Of a stretch of DNA of 64,000 nt, positions 34,901 through 44,785 are shown one piece after another. The position numbers and the translations under genes are program-made. The stretch comes from Inia geoffrensis (Eukaryota; Chordata; Mammalia; Artiodactyla; Iniidae): positions 53,477,090 through 53,541,089 of the forward strand of contig CM070908.1 in NCBI GenBank assembly GCA_036417435.1. Direction: 5' to 3'. The first letter of the stretch is position 1; each line of letters opens with the position of its first letter. The notes under the pieces were generated by a model, which saw nothing but the letters and a program-made list of their open reading frames with translations, was not told the DNA's origin and made no database searches.

Positions 34901-35104
34901 TTTTTTTTTTTTGTGGTACGCGGGCCTCTCACTGTTGTGGCCTCTCCCGTTGCGGAGCACAGGCTCCGGACACGCAGGCTCAGCGGCCATGGCTCATGGG
35001 CCCAGCCGCTCAGCGGCATGCGGGATCTTCCCGGACCGGGGCACGAACCCGTGTCCCCTGCATCGGCAGGCAGACTGTCAACCACTACACCACCAGGGAA
35101 GCCC
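34901..35104 (-). mobile_element. CHR SINE, young, exact 13-bp TSD
   Basis: Antisense CHR SINE of near-consensus sequence with T tail. Exact TSD 'tgtagggcttttt' at 34,888-34,900 and 35,105-35,117. Confidence 0.96.
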
Positions 35105-35117
35105 TGTAGGGCTTTTT

Positions 35118-35864
35118 CCACCTCTGGACATCATTTAATGGAGCTAATGCGTGTTTATTACAGCATGGTTCCCATTAAACAACAGCCTAGCTATTAGACA
35201 TAAAATTCCTGCAAGCAACATGATGCACTTTCTGCAAAGGAACTTCTTGACCACAGAGGCCCTGCTGTGATAATGCAGACAACTTCACGTTCTGTGGGCT
35301 GGAGGGATGCAAGGCAGGAGCCCTTGGCCTTCATAGCCCAGTCTGCTTGGAAGCCCTCTGGTGGAATTGAGGCAGGTCTGTGTTGCTTCCCTGGAGGCAG
35401 GGACCGAGGATTGGCCAGGCTGACGTCTTCCTCCCAGGCCCTCTCTAGTCAGATGCCTCGACCTGAGGTCTGAGCTCTAGCTGAGGATGCCAGCTTCCCC
35501 TTTTTCTGTGGAGAGAGCTTGCTGGGTTGGAGCACTGTCTGTGGAAAAGGCAGCCCTGAACAATCCCTGCGCAGTATTCCCCATCTCACTGGCTCTGAGA
35601 CATTTGAATAACTCCTCAAGTCCTGAAACAAAGAACAGTCCTCATCTTGCTGAATCTCTAGCTAGCCACTCAGTCAACTGTCTGCCCTCTTCCACACCCT
35701 GCTTGAATAGCATCATGTCTATAAAATCTTCTCTAAGTCCAGAAAGAATGAATCTCTCCAATTCTTACCGTCTTTATGTGCTATTTATGCTCTGTCTGGT
35801 ACTTATTTTGCTGTGCCCTGCATGGTGAGGACAACAGTGGGCTGATACCAATGATGGTGCTGTT
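35118..35864. other. Intergenic, possibly L2-like in part
   Basis: 35,640-35,825 resembles the L2 3' region ('cttattttgctgtgccctgc') but is too diverged to be sure. Overlapping frames are without domains. Confidence 0.4.
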
Positions 35865-36045
35865 AGGACAACATATGCTCTAGAGGCAGCCTTCTGTTTG
35901 AGTCCTCTTTCTGCTTCCCACGTGGTCCAGTCTCCCTGTGTCTCGGTTTCCTCATCTGTAAAATGCAGACAGTAATACTCTGCTTTCCAAGTTGTAATAG
36001 AGATGTAGGATAAAAATGTACATACACCGTCTGACACTAACATCC
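35865..36045 (+). mobile_element. MIR SINE
   Basis: Sense MIR: 'ctgtgtctcggtttcctcat' and 'ctgtaaaatgcagacagtaa', the conserved core, with a diverged 3' part. Confidence 0.78.
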
Positions 36046-36549
36046 TCTTTCTTTTCGCTTTTGTGTTAGGTACAAATGACTTATTAGTTTAGGTTATACT
36101 TTTTCATTAAATGTAATGTTATATTTTACATTTGAGAATCTGCCTTTTGAAAAACCGATGTTTGCACCTACAGACCCTACCTAAGTCTACCTGTGTCTCT
36201 CTTCATGAATTTACCCATCAGTAAGAAAATGCTGCTATTTTACCATTAGGTTGGTTGCTTTCTGTCATGGGCCCAAGTTTGGGCTGGCTCCTCTCCATTT
36301 CCCTCTGAGCTCCCTTTTTCTTCACTTGTGCACATCAGTGTGATGACCAGTTCGGGCTGTTGGATGTTCTGGTTGGTGATCACAGAATCAAGATGGACCT
36401 CCTGAGCTCATGATCTACATCCTCACCCGGCAGGGGAAGCTTCCGAAGAATTAGAGCTTCATTCCCTGATGCCTGGATCTCAGTGCTTTGCCCTGGGAGA
36501 AGAGGACCAGGTTGCTGTTGGCCACCACTATTATCAAAGAATCGTTCTG
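36046..36549. other. Unique intergenic sequence
   Basis: No gene or recognised repeat. Confidence 0.5.
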
Positions 36550-36765
36550 TGTATAGCCATCACGACTCCTTATCTCATGCTTTACAGCTGTTTTAGTGTT
36601 TTGATAGGGACTCTCTACTGCAATTCATACTACTGACTTGTAGGGGGTCACATTCCGCCTCTCTGGGTGGGGACACTGAGACTCAGGGGTGTATGAGATG
36701 ACCCCCAAGTCAGCCAGCAGATGCAAGCCTGCATCTCACATCCTCTGATTCCAGGTTGGTGCCTG
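36550..36765 (-). mobile_element. MIR-like SINE, antisense
   Basis: 'tgggtggggacactgagact' followed by 'agtcagccagcag' and 'tcacatcctctgattccagg' matches the antisense MIR core. Edges are uncertain. Confidence 0.55.
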
Positions 36766-37569
36766 GTCTCCATCTTCTCCATGCTGCTATAGAGGCTTCT
36801 GCTGCTGGTACCCACTCTCACCTTGTCATACTAATCCCACAGAGACAGACCCCCCAGAAACTCACCACACACTTCCATTCTCCCCAGAACAGGGAGACCA
36901 GAGAGACATTTTGTTTCAGACCATCTTCTTGAAAGAGCTCCTGCCTCACCTCACCCTGGGCCTACTGTAGAAATGTGAAGGAGGGTTACAGCTTGAAAAG
37001 GCATCTTCTGTGATTGCTACACATCACTCTATGGGGAGATCTCCCGCCACTCCATGCTTTTGGCCTTTTGGGAGAGTGTTTCCCCATTTACCGAAGGCCA
37101 AGTCCTTTGAGAAAAATGCACTGCTGCGCATACCGATTTATACTGATCCTTCCAGCGAGCTGTGCAGAAGATTCATTTATCAGTTGGCTGGTTGGGAGTT
37201 TATGGGGATTCTTACGTTAGACCCAACTGTGTCTTTTAACCATTGAGTTCTATTATTCTGTAATTTTTACTTCATCTCTTTAGGAAGGGAATTTCTTGTC
37301 AACTAGGACTATATGCCACTTTTTACAACATAAATGTAGTCTCTTAATGACAAAAGGAAGTGCAGGGTCTAGAGAATATAGCTCAGTCTGAAATCATGCA
37401 CAAGAAAATGCAGGTCTCACTGGGAGTAGGGGAGTTAGAAAGAATGACAAACCCAGACTTGCAACAGAGGCGTGGAGCCAGCACGGCAAGCTTGAGTCCC
37501 CTCAAGTAGTCGGGACCTGTGTGTATTGCTGTGTGTCTGTGTGTGAAGGGACATTCCGAGTCAGAGTCT
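36766..37569. other. Unique intergenic sequence
   Basis: No gene, RNA or transposon is recognised. Confidence 0.5.
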
Positions 37570-37583
37570 AAAGGGACAGCTGG

Positions 37584-37931
37584 GGGACTTCCCTGGTGGC
37601 GCAGTGGCTGAGAATCTGCCTGCCAGTGCGGGGAACACGGGTTGGATCCCTGGTCCAGGAAGATCCCACATGCTGCGAAGCAACTGAGCCTGTGCGCCAC
37701 AACTACTGAGCGCGCACTCTAGAGCCCGCGTGCCGCAACTGCTGAGCCCACGTGCCACAACTACTGAAGCCTGCGTGCCTAGAGCTGGGGCTTCGCAACA
37801 AGAGAAGCCACCGCAATGAGGAGCCCGTGCGCCGCAGTGAAGAGTAGCCCCCTCTTGCCGCAACTAGAGAAAGCCCGCGCGCAGCAACAGGGACCCAATG
37901 CAGCCAAAAATAAATAAATTAAAAGAAAAAA
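37584..37931 (+). mobile_element. Long CHR-type SINE with TSD
   Basis: The head is the same as in the short CHR copies ('cttccctggtggcgcagtgg'). The body is longer, about 350 bp, with repeated 'ccacaactactgag'-type units and 'ggacccaatgcagccaaaaa' before the tail. TSD 'aaagggacagctgg' (37,570-37,583) and 'aaagtgacagctgg' (37,932-37,945). Confidence 0.92.
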
Positions 37932-37945
37932 AAAGTGACAGCTGG

Positions 37946-39713
37946 TGTTTGAAGCCCGCATCCATGGACACAGCAAGGGTGTGGGGCGTGGGTGAGCTGG
38001 CCAGGAATGTTTAACGGCCTGGATGTTAATGGCCAGTTAACTCTGTCCTTATAAAGAAAGACTGTAGGTGTTCTGGATCCAGCTGATTTTCTGGATGTTC
38101 CCAGGGCTAAATACAGGCTAAAGAAACCCCAGCCTCCAAGCCCCATAGGCGTTTGGCCAGTCGGTCTTCCAGAGAGGTTTTGATCCATTTTGCTCATGGA
38201 GAGTCTTGTTGAGATTATGTGGTGAGGAATCACAGGTCTGCATTCTAAACATGGTGACTTTTACATGACCAATAAATATGCCTGCTTGTCTGAGGCCAAA
38301 ATTGGTCTCAGTGGATATAATTGAAATTGCTTTGTGTTTCTGATTTCTCATCACTTTTTTTTTTTTTTTCCCCAGCACGACCAGCATGTATAGGAAATTT
38401 TGTCCTATACAGTTTAGTTGCATATAACTTCGGGCCCTTTAAGGGAGAAAAATGAGAAATAATTCAATTTACCTTCTGCTGCATAAATGAGAGCTGGAGC
38501 TTTGGGAATGTGTTAGGCAATAATAACAGGAATCACTTGTTTCCTAAAAAGGCATTGCCTGGAACAACAGCAAAACTTTTTAATATATGCCTGGGATGAC
38601 TTGAAAACCACGCAGGGGGGTTTTGAAAGGGTTTTGCTACCTGTAATTTGAACAAACAGTAAAAAGCAAAAACTTGCATTTACTAATTCCCCGAAATGTG
38701 TCTGTTCTGAGCTGAGCTATTCACAGAGATGCATCTGTAGCTGATCTCGTGTCTTTGTGCTCAGCCCTTTAGTGCTAGCTTTATATGCATCCAGATTCCA
38801 AAAAGCACGTTTCCAGAACACTCTGCTTACATTTCCCGGAGAACCTCGTCTGGGCATAGAAAGGAGAGCTGAAATGTGCTTTTATGAATAAAGCCTAAAA
38901 CGCCTTGCTTTTGCGACCCATCCCTCGGGAATAACCCCTTCTGCTTTCACTGCCTCATTCGCTGCCCATAATAGGACTGCTTAGAGATGCTAACTCATTG
39001 TCTGAGAACTACACCCAACACATGAAGGCTTTGACTGTCCTTTAGCAAAGGGCCCCTAAATACAGAGAAGTAGAGCTGTATCCTACGAGTTTTGCTCAAG
39101 ATAAAGAAGAAAGAAGTTGCCTGCAGACTCTCATCTTGTCCCTTTTAGGTCGTCACTTCTTAGTCAACATGCCCTGGGGTCTGGCAGTACTGCTCTCTTT
39201 TTTCCTTCCTCCAAAAATCTAGGAGCTGAGATAGCTTCTTTCACTTATTTTGATTAATTCATTCATTTTCATGATGCGATCTGTCTTTCCTGTAGGCAGC
39301 TGCATAACTGATTCCTTTTTTCATTGACCTTTCCAGATCTCTGCCTTATTCTTTCCTCTCCAAGACCATCTCTTCCCAGGAACTTCTATGTGATGAATCT
39401 TTCTGTTCAAAAACACTGAGTACTCAATAGAATGGTTACATTTTCGTGTAATCTCGAGCAAATAGGTGGGAAGGAGGGGAGGCACGTTGCCTAGGTCAAC
39501 TTGTGGGAATTCAGGTGTTTTCAATTCCTGGGGATTCCTTAAACAGTGTGTGATTGTACCATTGTACCAGCTGGAATGCCACCCTTCCCTCTTCAATATT
39601 GCCACCTCCTCCGTGTCAGCATAGTCCCAGAGCTCAGACTAGAAGAAGGGTTCAGCAGTCTTTGCCAGGCAGGAAGATAAGAAATGCTTTCCTTACATGG
39701 ACTTCAGCACTTT
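37946..39713. other. Unique intergenic sequence, 1.8 kb
   Basis: No gene is seen. 38,460-39,000 contains no recognisable old repeat and could include conserved noncoding DNA, but nothing specific supports this. A T17 run lies at about 38,355. Confidence 0.45.
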
Positions 39714-39825
39714 CAAAGGCCGTGCATACAAATTACCTGGAGATTTTGTTAAAGTGCAGATTCTGATTCAGATCCTAGGTGACTCTGATGCTGCTGGTCC
39801 AGGGACTACACTTGAAATAGTAACA
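39714..39825 (+). mobile_element. MER5A-like hAT fragment
   Basis: 'gcatacaaattacctggaga', 'gttaaagtgcagattctgat' and 'gactctgatgctgctggtcc' are MER5A core words in the sense direction. The terminal repeats are eroded. Confidence 0.75.
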
Positions 39826-40079
39826 TCTAAAGCCGCCCTGTCCAATATAATAGCTGCGAGTCACATGGCCCTAGTAAGCACTTGAAATGTGACTAGTCTG
39901 ATTTCAGATGTTCTGAAAGTATAAAATGCACACAGGATTACAAAGGTTTATTGCCAAAAAACCCCGTGAATTTGAAGTTCCTCATTAACAATTTTATACT
40001 GATTAGATATTAATAATAGTTTGGATATTTTGGGCTAAATAAACTATATTATTATAATTAATTACACTTTGTGTCTTTT
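39826..40079 (+). mobile_element. hAT-Charlie fossil, part 1 of 3
   Basis: Starts 'gccctgtccaatataatagc' (a terminal type related to the MITE at 15,062) and continues 'gcacttgaaatgtgactagt' and 'attaataatagtttggatat'. The element is interrupted at 'cactttgtgtctttt' and resumes at 40,786 and again at 41,165. Confidence 0.7.
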
Positions 40080-40295
40080 TTTTTTTTTTTTTTTGTGGTA
40101 CGCGGGCCTCTCACTGCTGTGCCCCCACCCCCCCACCCAGTTGCGGAGCACAGGCTCTGGACGTGCAGGCTCAGCGGCCATGGCTCAGGGGCCCAGCAGC
40201 TCCACGGCATGTGGGATCCTCCCGGACCGGGGGCACGAACCCGTGTCCCCTGCATCGGCAGGCGGACTCTCAACCACTGCGCCACCAGGGAAGCC
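40080..40295 (-). mobile_element. CHR SINE, young, exact 15-bp TSD
   Basis: Antisense CHR SINE with T tail and an exact TSD 'cactttgtgtctttt' at 40,065-40,079 and 40,296-40,310. The body has an unusual C-rich stretch at about 40,121-40,139 in place of the usual 'gtggcctctcccg'. It lies immediately next to an L1 that uses the same target bases. Confidence 0.94.
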
Positions 40296-40310
40296 CACTT
40301 TGTGTCTTTT

Positions 40311-40785
40311 TTTTTTTTTTAATTTTTTAAATTTCTTTTATTATTTTTTTAACATCTTTATTGGGGTATAATTGCTTTACAATGGTGTGTCAGTTTCTAC
40401 TTTATAACAGAGTGAATCAGTTATACATATACACACGTTCGCATATTTCTTCCCTCTTGCGTCTCCCTCCCCCCCATCCCACCCCTCCAGGAGGTCACAA
40501 AGCACCGAGCCGATATCCCTGTGCCAAGCGGCTGCTTCCCACTAGCTATCTACCTTACGTTTGTTAGTATATATATGTCCATGCCCCTCCCTCGCCCTAT
40601 CATAGCTCACCCCTCCCGCTCCCCATATCCTCAAGTCCGTTCTCCAGTAGGTCTGTGTCTTTATTCCTGTCCTCGAGTCTGTCATGCAGAGTGAAGTAAG
40701 TCAGAAGGAGAAAGACAAAAACCGTATGCTAACACATATATATGGAATTTAAGAAAAAAAAATGTTATGAAGAACCTAGGGGTAA
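40311..40785 (-). mobile_element. L1 3' end with 5' inversion (twin priming)
   Basis: 40,311-40,671 is antisense L1 3' UTR with a T tail ('ttaacatctttattggggta' to 'tctttattcctgtc'). 40,672-40,785 is sense L1 ('agtctgtcatgcagagtgaa' to 'gaacctaggggtaa'). Compared with the L1 copy at 5490-5610, the two segments are directly adjacent in L1, but one is flipped. The outer bases 'cactttgtgcctttt' (40,786-40,800) pair with 'cactttgtgtctttt' on the left as TSD, one mismatch. Confidence 0.92.
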
Positions 40786-40837
40786 CACTTTGTGCCTTTT
40801 TAACATTTTAATGTGGTAATAGGAAATTTAAAGATAC
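40786..40837 (+). mobile_element. hAT-Charlie fossil, part 2 of 3
   Basis: 'ttttaatgtggtaataggaa' followed by 'atttaaagata' continues the element from 40,079 after the SINE and L1 are removed. Confidence 0.65.
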
Positions 40838-41164
40838 AAATGAACATTTTTACAAAACAGAAACAGACCCACAGACATAAAAAACAAACTTATGGTTACC
40901 TAAGGGGAAAGGAGGAGGGATAAATTAGGCGTTTGAGATTAACATGTACACACTACTATATATAGAATAGATAACCAACAATATACTGTATAGCATGGGG
41001 AGTCATACTCAATATCTTGTAATAACCTGTAAGGGAAAAGAATCTGAAAAATAATATATATATAGACATATATATGCACAACTGAATCACTGTGCTGTAC
41101 ACCTGAAACTAACACAACATTGTAGACCAACTCTACTCCAATAAATAAATAAATAAATAAATAA
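40838..41164 (+). mobile_element. L1 3' UTR, sense, with (AAAT)n tail
   Basis: 'caaaacagaaacagacccac', 'aacttatggttacctaaggg', 'cactgtgctgtacacctgaa' and 'ctctactccaataaataaat', then an (AAAT)n tail to 41,164. The flanking 'aaagataca' (40,830-40,838) and 'aaaggtaca' (41,163-41,171) form a probable TSD. The L1 type is older than the one at 40,311. Confidence 0.88.
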
Positions 41165-41205
41165 AGGTACACATATGGCTCGTATTATATTTCTGTTGGT
41201 TAGAA
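41165..41205 (+). mobile_element. hAT-Charlie fossil, part 3 of 3
   Basis: 'acacatatggctcgtattat' followed by 'atttctgttgg' is the far end of the element begun at 39,826 (the usual terminal sequence is of the type 'tttctattggacag'). Confidence 0.65.
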
Positions 41206-41269
41206 TTACTCTAATACTCTTTCACTTCCATTTCCTCGTTATCAATAACACTTAGCATATTTTATCCCA

Positions 41270-41455
41270 GTGGTTCTCAAACTTTACTGTGCATCACAGT
41301 CACCTAGATGACTCATTAAAACAGATTGCTGGCCTACCCTCAGACTGTGATTGAGTAGTTCTGGGGTGGGGTCCAAGAATTGCTATTCCTTACAAGTTCC
41401 CCAGTGATTGATACTGCTGATACATGGACTACACTTGGAGTAGCAAGACCCTGAA
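41270..41455 (+). mobile_element. MER5A (hAT-Charlie), near complete
   Basis: 'cagtggttctcaaactttac', 'catcacagtcacctagatga', 'tctggggtggggtccaagaa' and 'tgatactgctgatacatgga' occur in MER5A order, with a decayed right terminal repeat ('cacttggagtagcaag'). Confidence 0.88.
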
Positions 41456-41796
41456 GTTCTTTCCCATCTTGCCTATCCAGTAGCGCTTAGCACATGCTGC
41501 TCCTCTATTTTGCAGTATAGTCAGTGAGCGTATCTTCTACCTGTCCTCCTATTCCCATCACCATCTCTTCACCTAGTGGTGTTGTAAAGCCCTTGAAATA
41601 GGCTGCGCCTGTTCTTCTTGGTATCTCCAAAGCTCCAAGTTAAATAATTGGTTTTTAAGTTGAAATGAATTGAATTTAATGGAATTAATTCTTGTTCTTT
41701 GTTTTAATTCCCTTACTGGAAGCTCTGACAAGCACAAAATACTAAATCAGGAATGAAATAAAACAGGGATAAGGATTGATCTGTTGGGCAATCTAT
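41456..41796. other. Unique intergenic sequence
   Basis: Nothing recognised. Confidence 0.5.
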
Positions 41797-42505
41797 TCTT
41801 TTTTTACTGAAGTATGGTTGATTTACAATGTTATGTTAATTTCTGCTGTGCAGCAAAGTGATTCAGTTATACATAGATATGCATTCTTTTTTTTATATTC
41901 TTTTCCATTATGGTTTATCATAGGATACTGAATATAGTTCTCTGTGATATACAGTAGGACCTTGTTATTTACCCATTCTATATATAAAAGCTTACATCTG
42001 CTAACCCCAACCTGCCACTCCATCCCTCCCCCAACCCTCTCCCCCTTGGCAACCACCAGCCTGTTCTCTATGTCTGTGATATATATTTTATATATAATTT
42101 ATATATATATATATATATATATAAAATATGTTTTATATATAATTCTTTTATAGTCTTTTAATTATTTTAATATTCCATTGTATATATGTACCACGTCTTC
42201 TTTATCCATTCATCTGTCAGTGGACATTTAGGTTGCTTCCATGCCTTGGCTATTGTGAATAGTGCTGCAGTGAACATAGAGGTGCATGTACGTTTTTGAA
42301 TTAGAGTTTTGTGTGGGTATATGCCGAGGGGTGGGATTGCTGGATCATATGATAATTCTATTTTTAATTTTTTAAGGAACCTCCGTACTGTTCTCCATAG
42401 TGGCTTTACCAACTTACATTCCCACCAACAGCGTAGAGAGGGTTCCCTTTTCTCTACATCCTCTCCAGGACTTGTTATTGGTAGAGTTTTTAATGATGGC
42501 CATTC
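41797..42505 (-). mobile_element. L1 3' end, antisense, with internal AT expansion
   Basis: Antisense L1 3' UTR ('gcagcaaagtgattcagtta', 'ggatactgaatatagttctc') and the ORF2 C-terminus ('ggttgcttccatgccttggc', 'gtgggattgctggatcatat'). An AT-rich expansion at 42,078-42,145 replaces part of the UTR/ORF2-end junction. A residual open piece of ORF2 is at 42,412-42,167. It is 5'-truncated. Confidence 0.9.
42078..42145. repeat. AT microsatellite within L1
   Basis: TA-rich run with an uninterrupted core of about 11 AT units near 42,100-42,122. Confidence 0.9.
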
Positions 42506-42779
42506 TTTGTTGGTCAGTTTCTTGATTTACTAATTGTTAAGTACATTGCATTGCATTTCATTTCTGTGCCTCTTCATCAGTTTAGCTCAATGTATATTTT
42601 TTAGCACTTAAGGTACAGATGCTTAGGGCAATGAGTTAGCCCAGTTGCAAGTGATATGTATAGCTAGTTGGAATTCCAGGAAAACGCTACCAAGTTCACT
42701 GATGAAATTACAGCTAGGGTGTCTTGGGAGCCCAGAGATAGGAGACAAACTAGCCTAATGTGCTGATTAAAGCCTTGCT

Positions 42780-42946
42780 ACTCAAAAGTGTCCTCATCCT
42801 TAGACCAGCAGTATCAGCATCACCCGGAAGCTTGTTCCAAATGCAGAATCTCAGGCCAGCATCTGAACTTATGAATTAGAATCTGCATTTTAACAAGAAT
42901 CCCAGATTATTTGTAGACACATTAAATTTTGATAATCACTGGATTG
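42780..42946 (-). mobile_element. MER5A (hAT-Charlie), antisense
   Basis: 'accagcagtatcagcatcac', 'gcttgttccaaatgcagaat' and 'ctgcattttaacaagaatcc' are the reverse-complement MER5A core. Confidence 0.82.
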
Positions 42947-43853
42947 AAAGACAGCTGTAGATTCAGGTGCCATATAAGACTGAGGTTAACTCTGGGCTGC
43001 TTTCCTGCTTTCCCTAAGGGAAGTCTGGGTGTTTGGTCTAAGACAAGTCAGATGGCAGATGCCTCACACAGTTGGAGATACATTTCCCTGGGATAAGCAT
43101 ACCACAGCAGAGCTCCGCCAACTGCAACAGCCTTGTTCACAACAAGAGCAAATCCCTGAAAGATCTGTGTCTAGGGGAATTAAAAGGAGAGAATTTCAAT
43201 GTGACGGGGAGGCTGTGGCCTTCAACCAGCAGGATGCCGCTGCTCCTTGACAGCATGAAAGGAAGCCCAGCTCCACCAGCCTACCTGTCTGGGAGCCACC
43301 TGTCACATAGGAGTGGGAAGCAGATTTACTGCCAGGTAGTAGGCAAAATAGCATCACCTCTCTCCAAAATCGTGGGCATGAGATAAGTGAAATGTAGGAC
43401 TGAGGTTGCAGGGATGATACCACCATGGGAACATTTCCCCCAATTCATCTTCTTTATAAGAAGAATGGAGCATGTAAGGCCACCAGGAAGGTCAGAACCA
43501 ATTACAGACCAACTTTAGCAACTTGTAAGGCTCTGAGACCATGTCAGACATCTGTGTTGAATATTATTTTCTCTTGTATATCTAGTGGAGGTTTTCATTT
43601 TTATTCACGTCTTAATACCACATTATGATTATTATATATTTAGTGGAATAAAGCAATTAAAATAAACATAAAAGTGGATATATCATTGTGACTGAATTTC
43701 TTTTACATTATGAAGTATTCATCAAAGCTATTTAAATATAATGAACATCTATAATTTATAATGTTAGAAACATGGAAAAATAGGTAAAGTAGGTAGCAGT
43801 GATAGGAAAGTAATTTAAAACAATAATAGGAAATATACTTTAACAATATACGT
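42947..43853. other. Unique intergenic sequence
   Basis: Overlapping frames at 43,029-43,426 on both strands have no domain. The end is AT-rich. No gene is supported. Confidence 0.5.
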
Positions 43854-43867
43854 AAAAGTTACTGAGG

Positions 43868-44073
43868 GGCTTCCCTGGTGGTGCAGTGGTTGAGAGTCCG
43901 CCTGCCGATGCGGGGGACGCGGGTTTGTGCCCCAGTGTGGGAGGATCCCACATGCCGTGGAGCGGCTGGGCCCGTGAGCCACGGCCGCTGGGCCTGCGCG
44001 TCCGGAGCCTGTGCTCCGCGGTGGGAGAGGCCACAGCAGTGAGCCCGCGTACCGCAAAAAAAAAAAAAAAAAA
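43868..44073 (+). mobile_element. CHR SINE, young, exact 14-bp TSD
   Basis: Sense CHR SINE with intact head and a pure A tail of about 23. Exact TSD 'aaaagttactgagg' at 43,854-43,867 and 44,074-44,087. Confidence 0.96.
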
Positions 44074-44189
44074 AAAAGTTACTGAGGATTTCTAGGGAGC
44101 ATAAAAGTTATCCCTAATATAAGTGATAAAAATACTCGTTTTTAATCTAGGTGCTTTTGGAACATTTATTTATTAACACTTATTCCTCT

Positions 44190-44395
44190 AATCATGTGTT
44201 CATTTATTCAACAACTATTCACTGAGCCCCATCAATGTGCCAGTTCAGTCAGAAAGTGTTTTGGATGCATCAGAGAATAAGGCAAATAAAGCAACCATCC
44301 TACATTGGCAAGGAAACAACCAATACATAAGTAAACAACAAACAAAACAATACTAACAGGCTGTGACAGATGATGGTAGAGGGAAATGAACGTGT
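44190..44395 (-). mobile_element. L2-type LINE fragment, antisense
   Basis: 'tcatttattcaacaactatt', 'cactgagccccatcaatgtg' and later 'ggcaaggaaacaaccaatac' fit the antisense 3' end of an L2 element. Confidence 0.65.
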
Positions 44396-44409
44396 ACCTA
44401 TTTGCCATT

Positions 44410-44785
44410 GTTGCTTACTGAGTCACCCCAAAGCGAGTTAAAACAACTAGCAATTATTGAGCTCACAATTCTGGAGTTTGCAGTTTGTGCCAGGATCAGC
44501 TAGGGCTGTTCTTATCTGAGTTAGGCCCACCCGATCTCAGCTGGGTGTCGCCTGTGCTTCCACAGATGGCTGCTAGATCAGTTTAAGGCTGGTGGGTCAT
44601 CTCTGCTCCATCATTCTTATCCTCCAGGCTACCTGAGCTTGTTCATTTGGTGATGGTGCAGGGATCTCAAAAAACAGGATGGAAATACACAATGCTTCTT
44701 GAGGCCTGGACTTAAAACCCAGTAGATTCCAGCTCTTGACGGAACTACGAAGAATTGAGGCCACTTTTGCAATCTAACACATCAG
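44410..44785. mobile_element. Old dispersed mammalian repeat, family not assigned
   Basis: 'gttgcttactgagtcacccc', 'gcgagttaaaacaactagca', 'ctcacaattctggagtttgc' and the end 'cgaagaattgaggccacttt' resemble a widely dispersed mammalian LTR or DNA-transposon repeat ('...aaattaccccaaaac...'). I cannot name the family with confidence. Confidence 0.45.
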
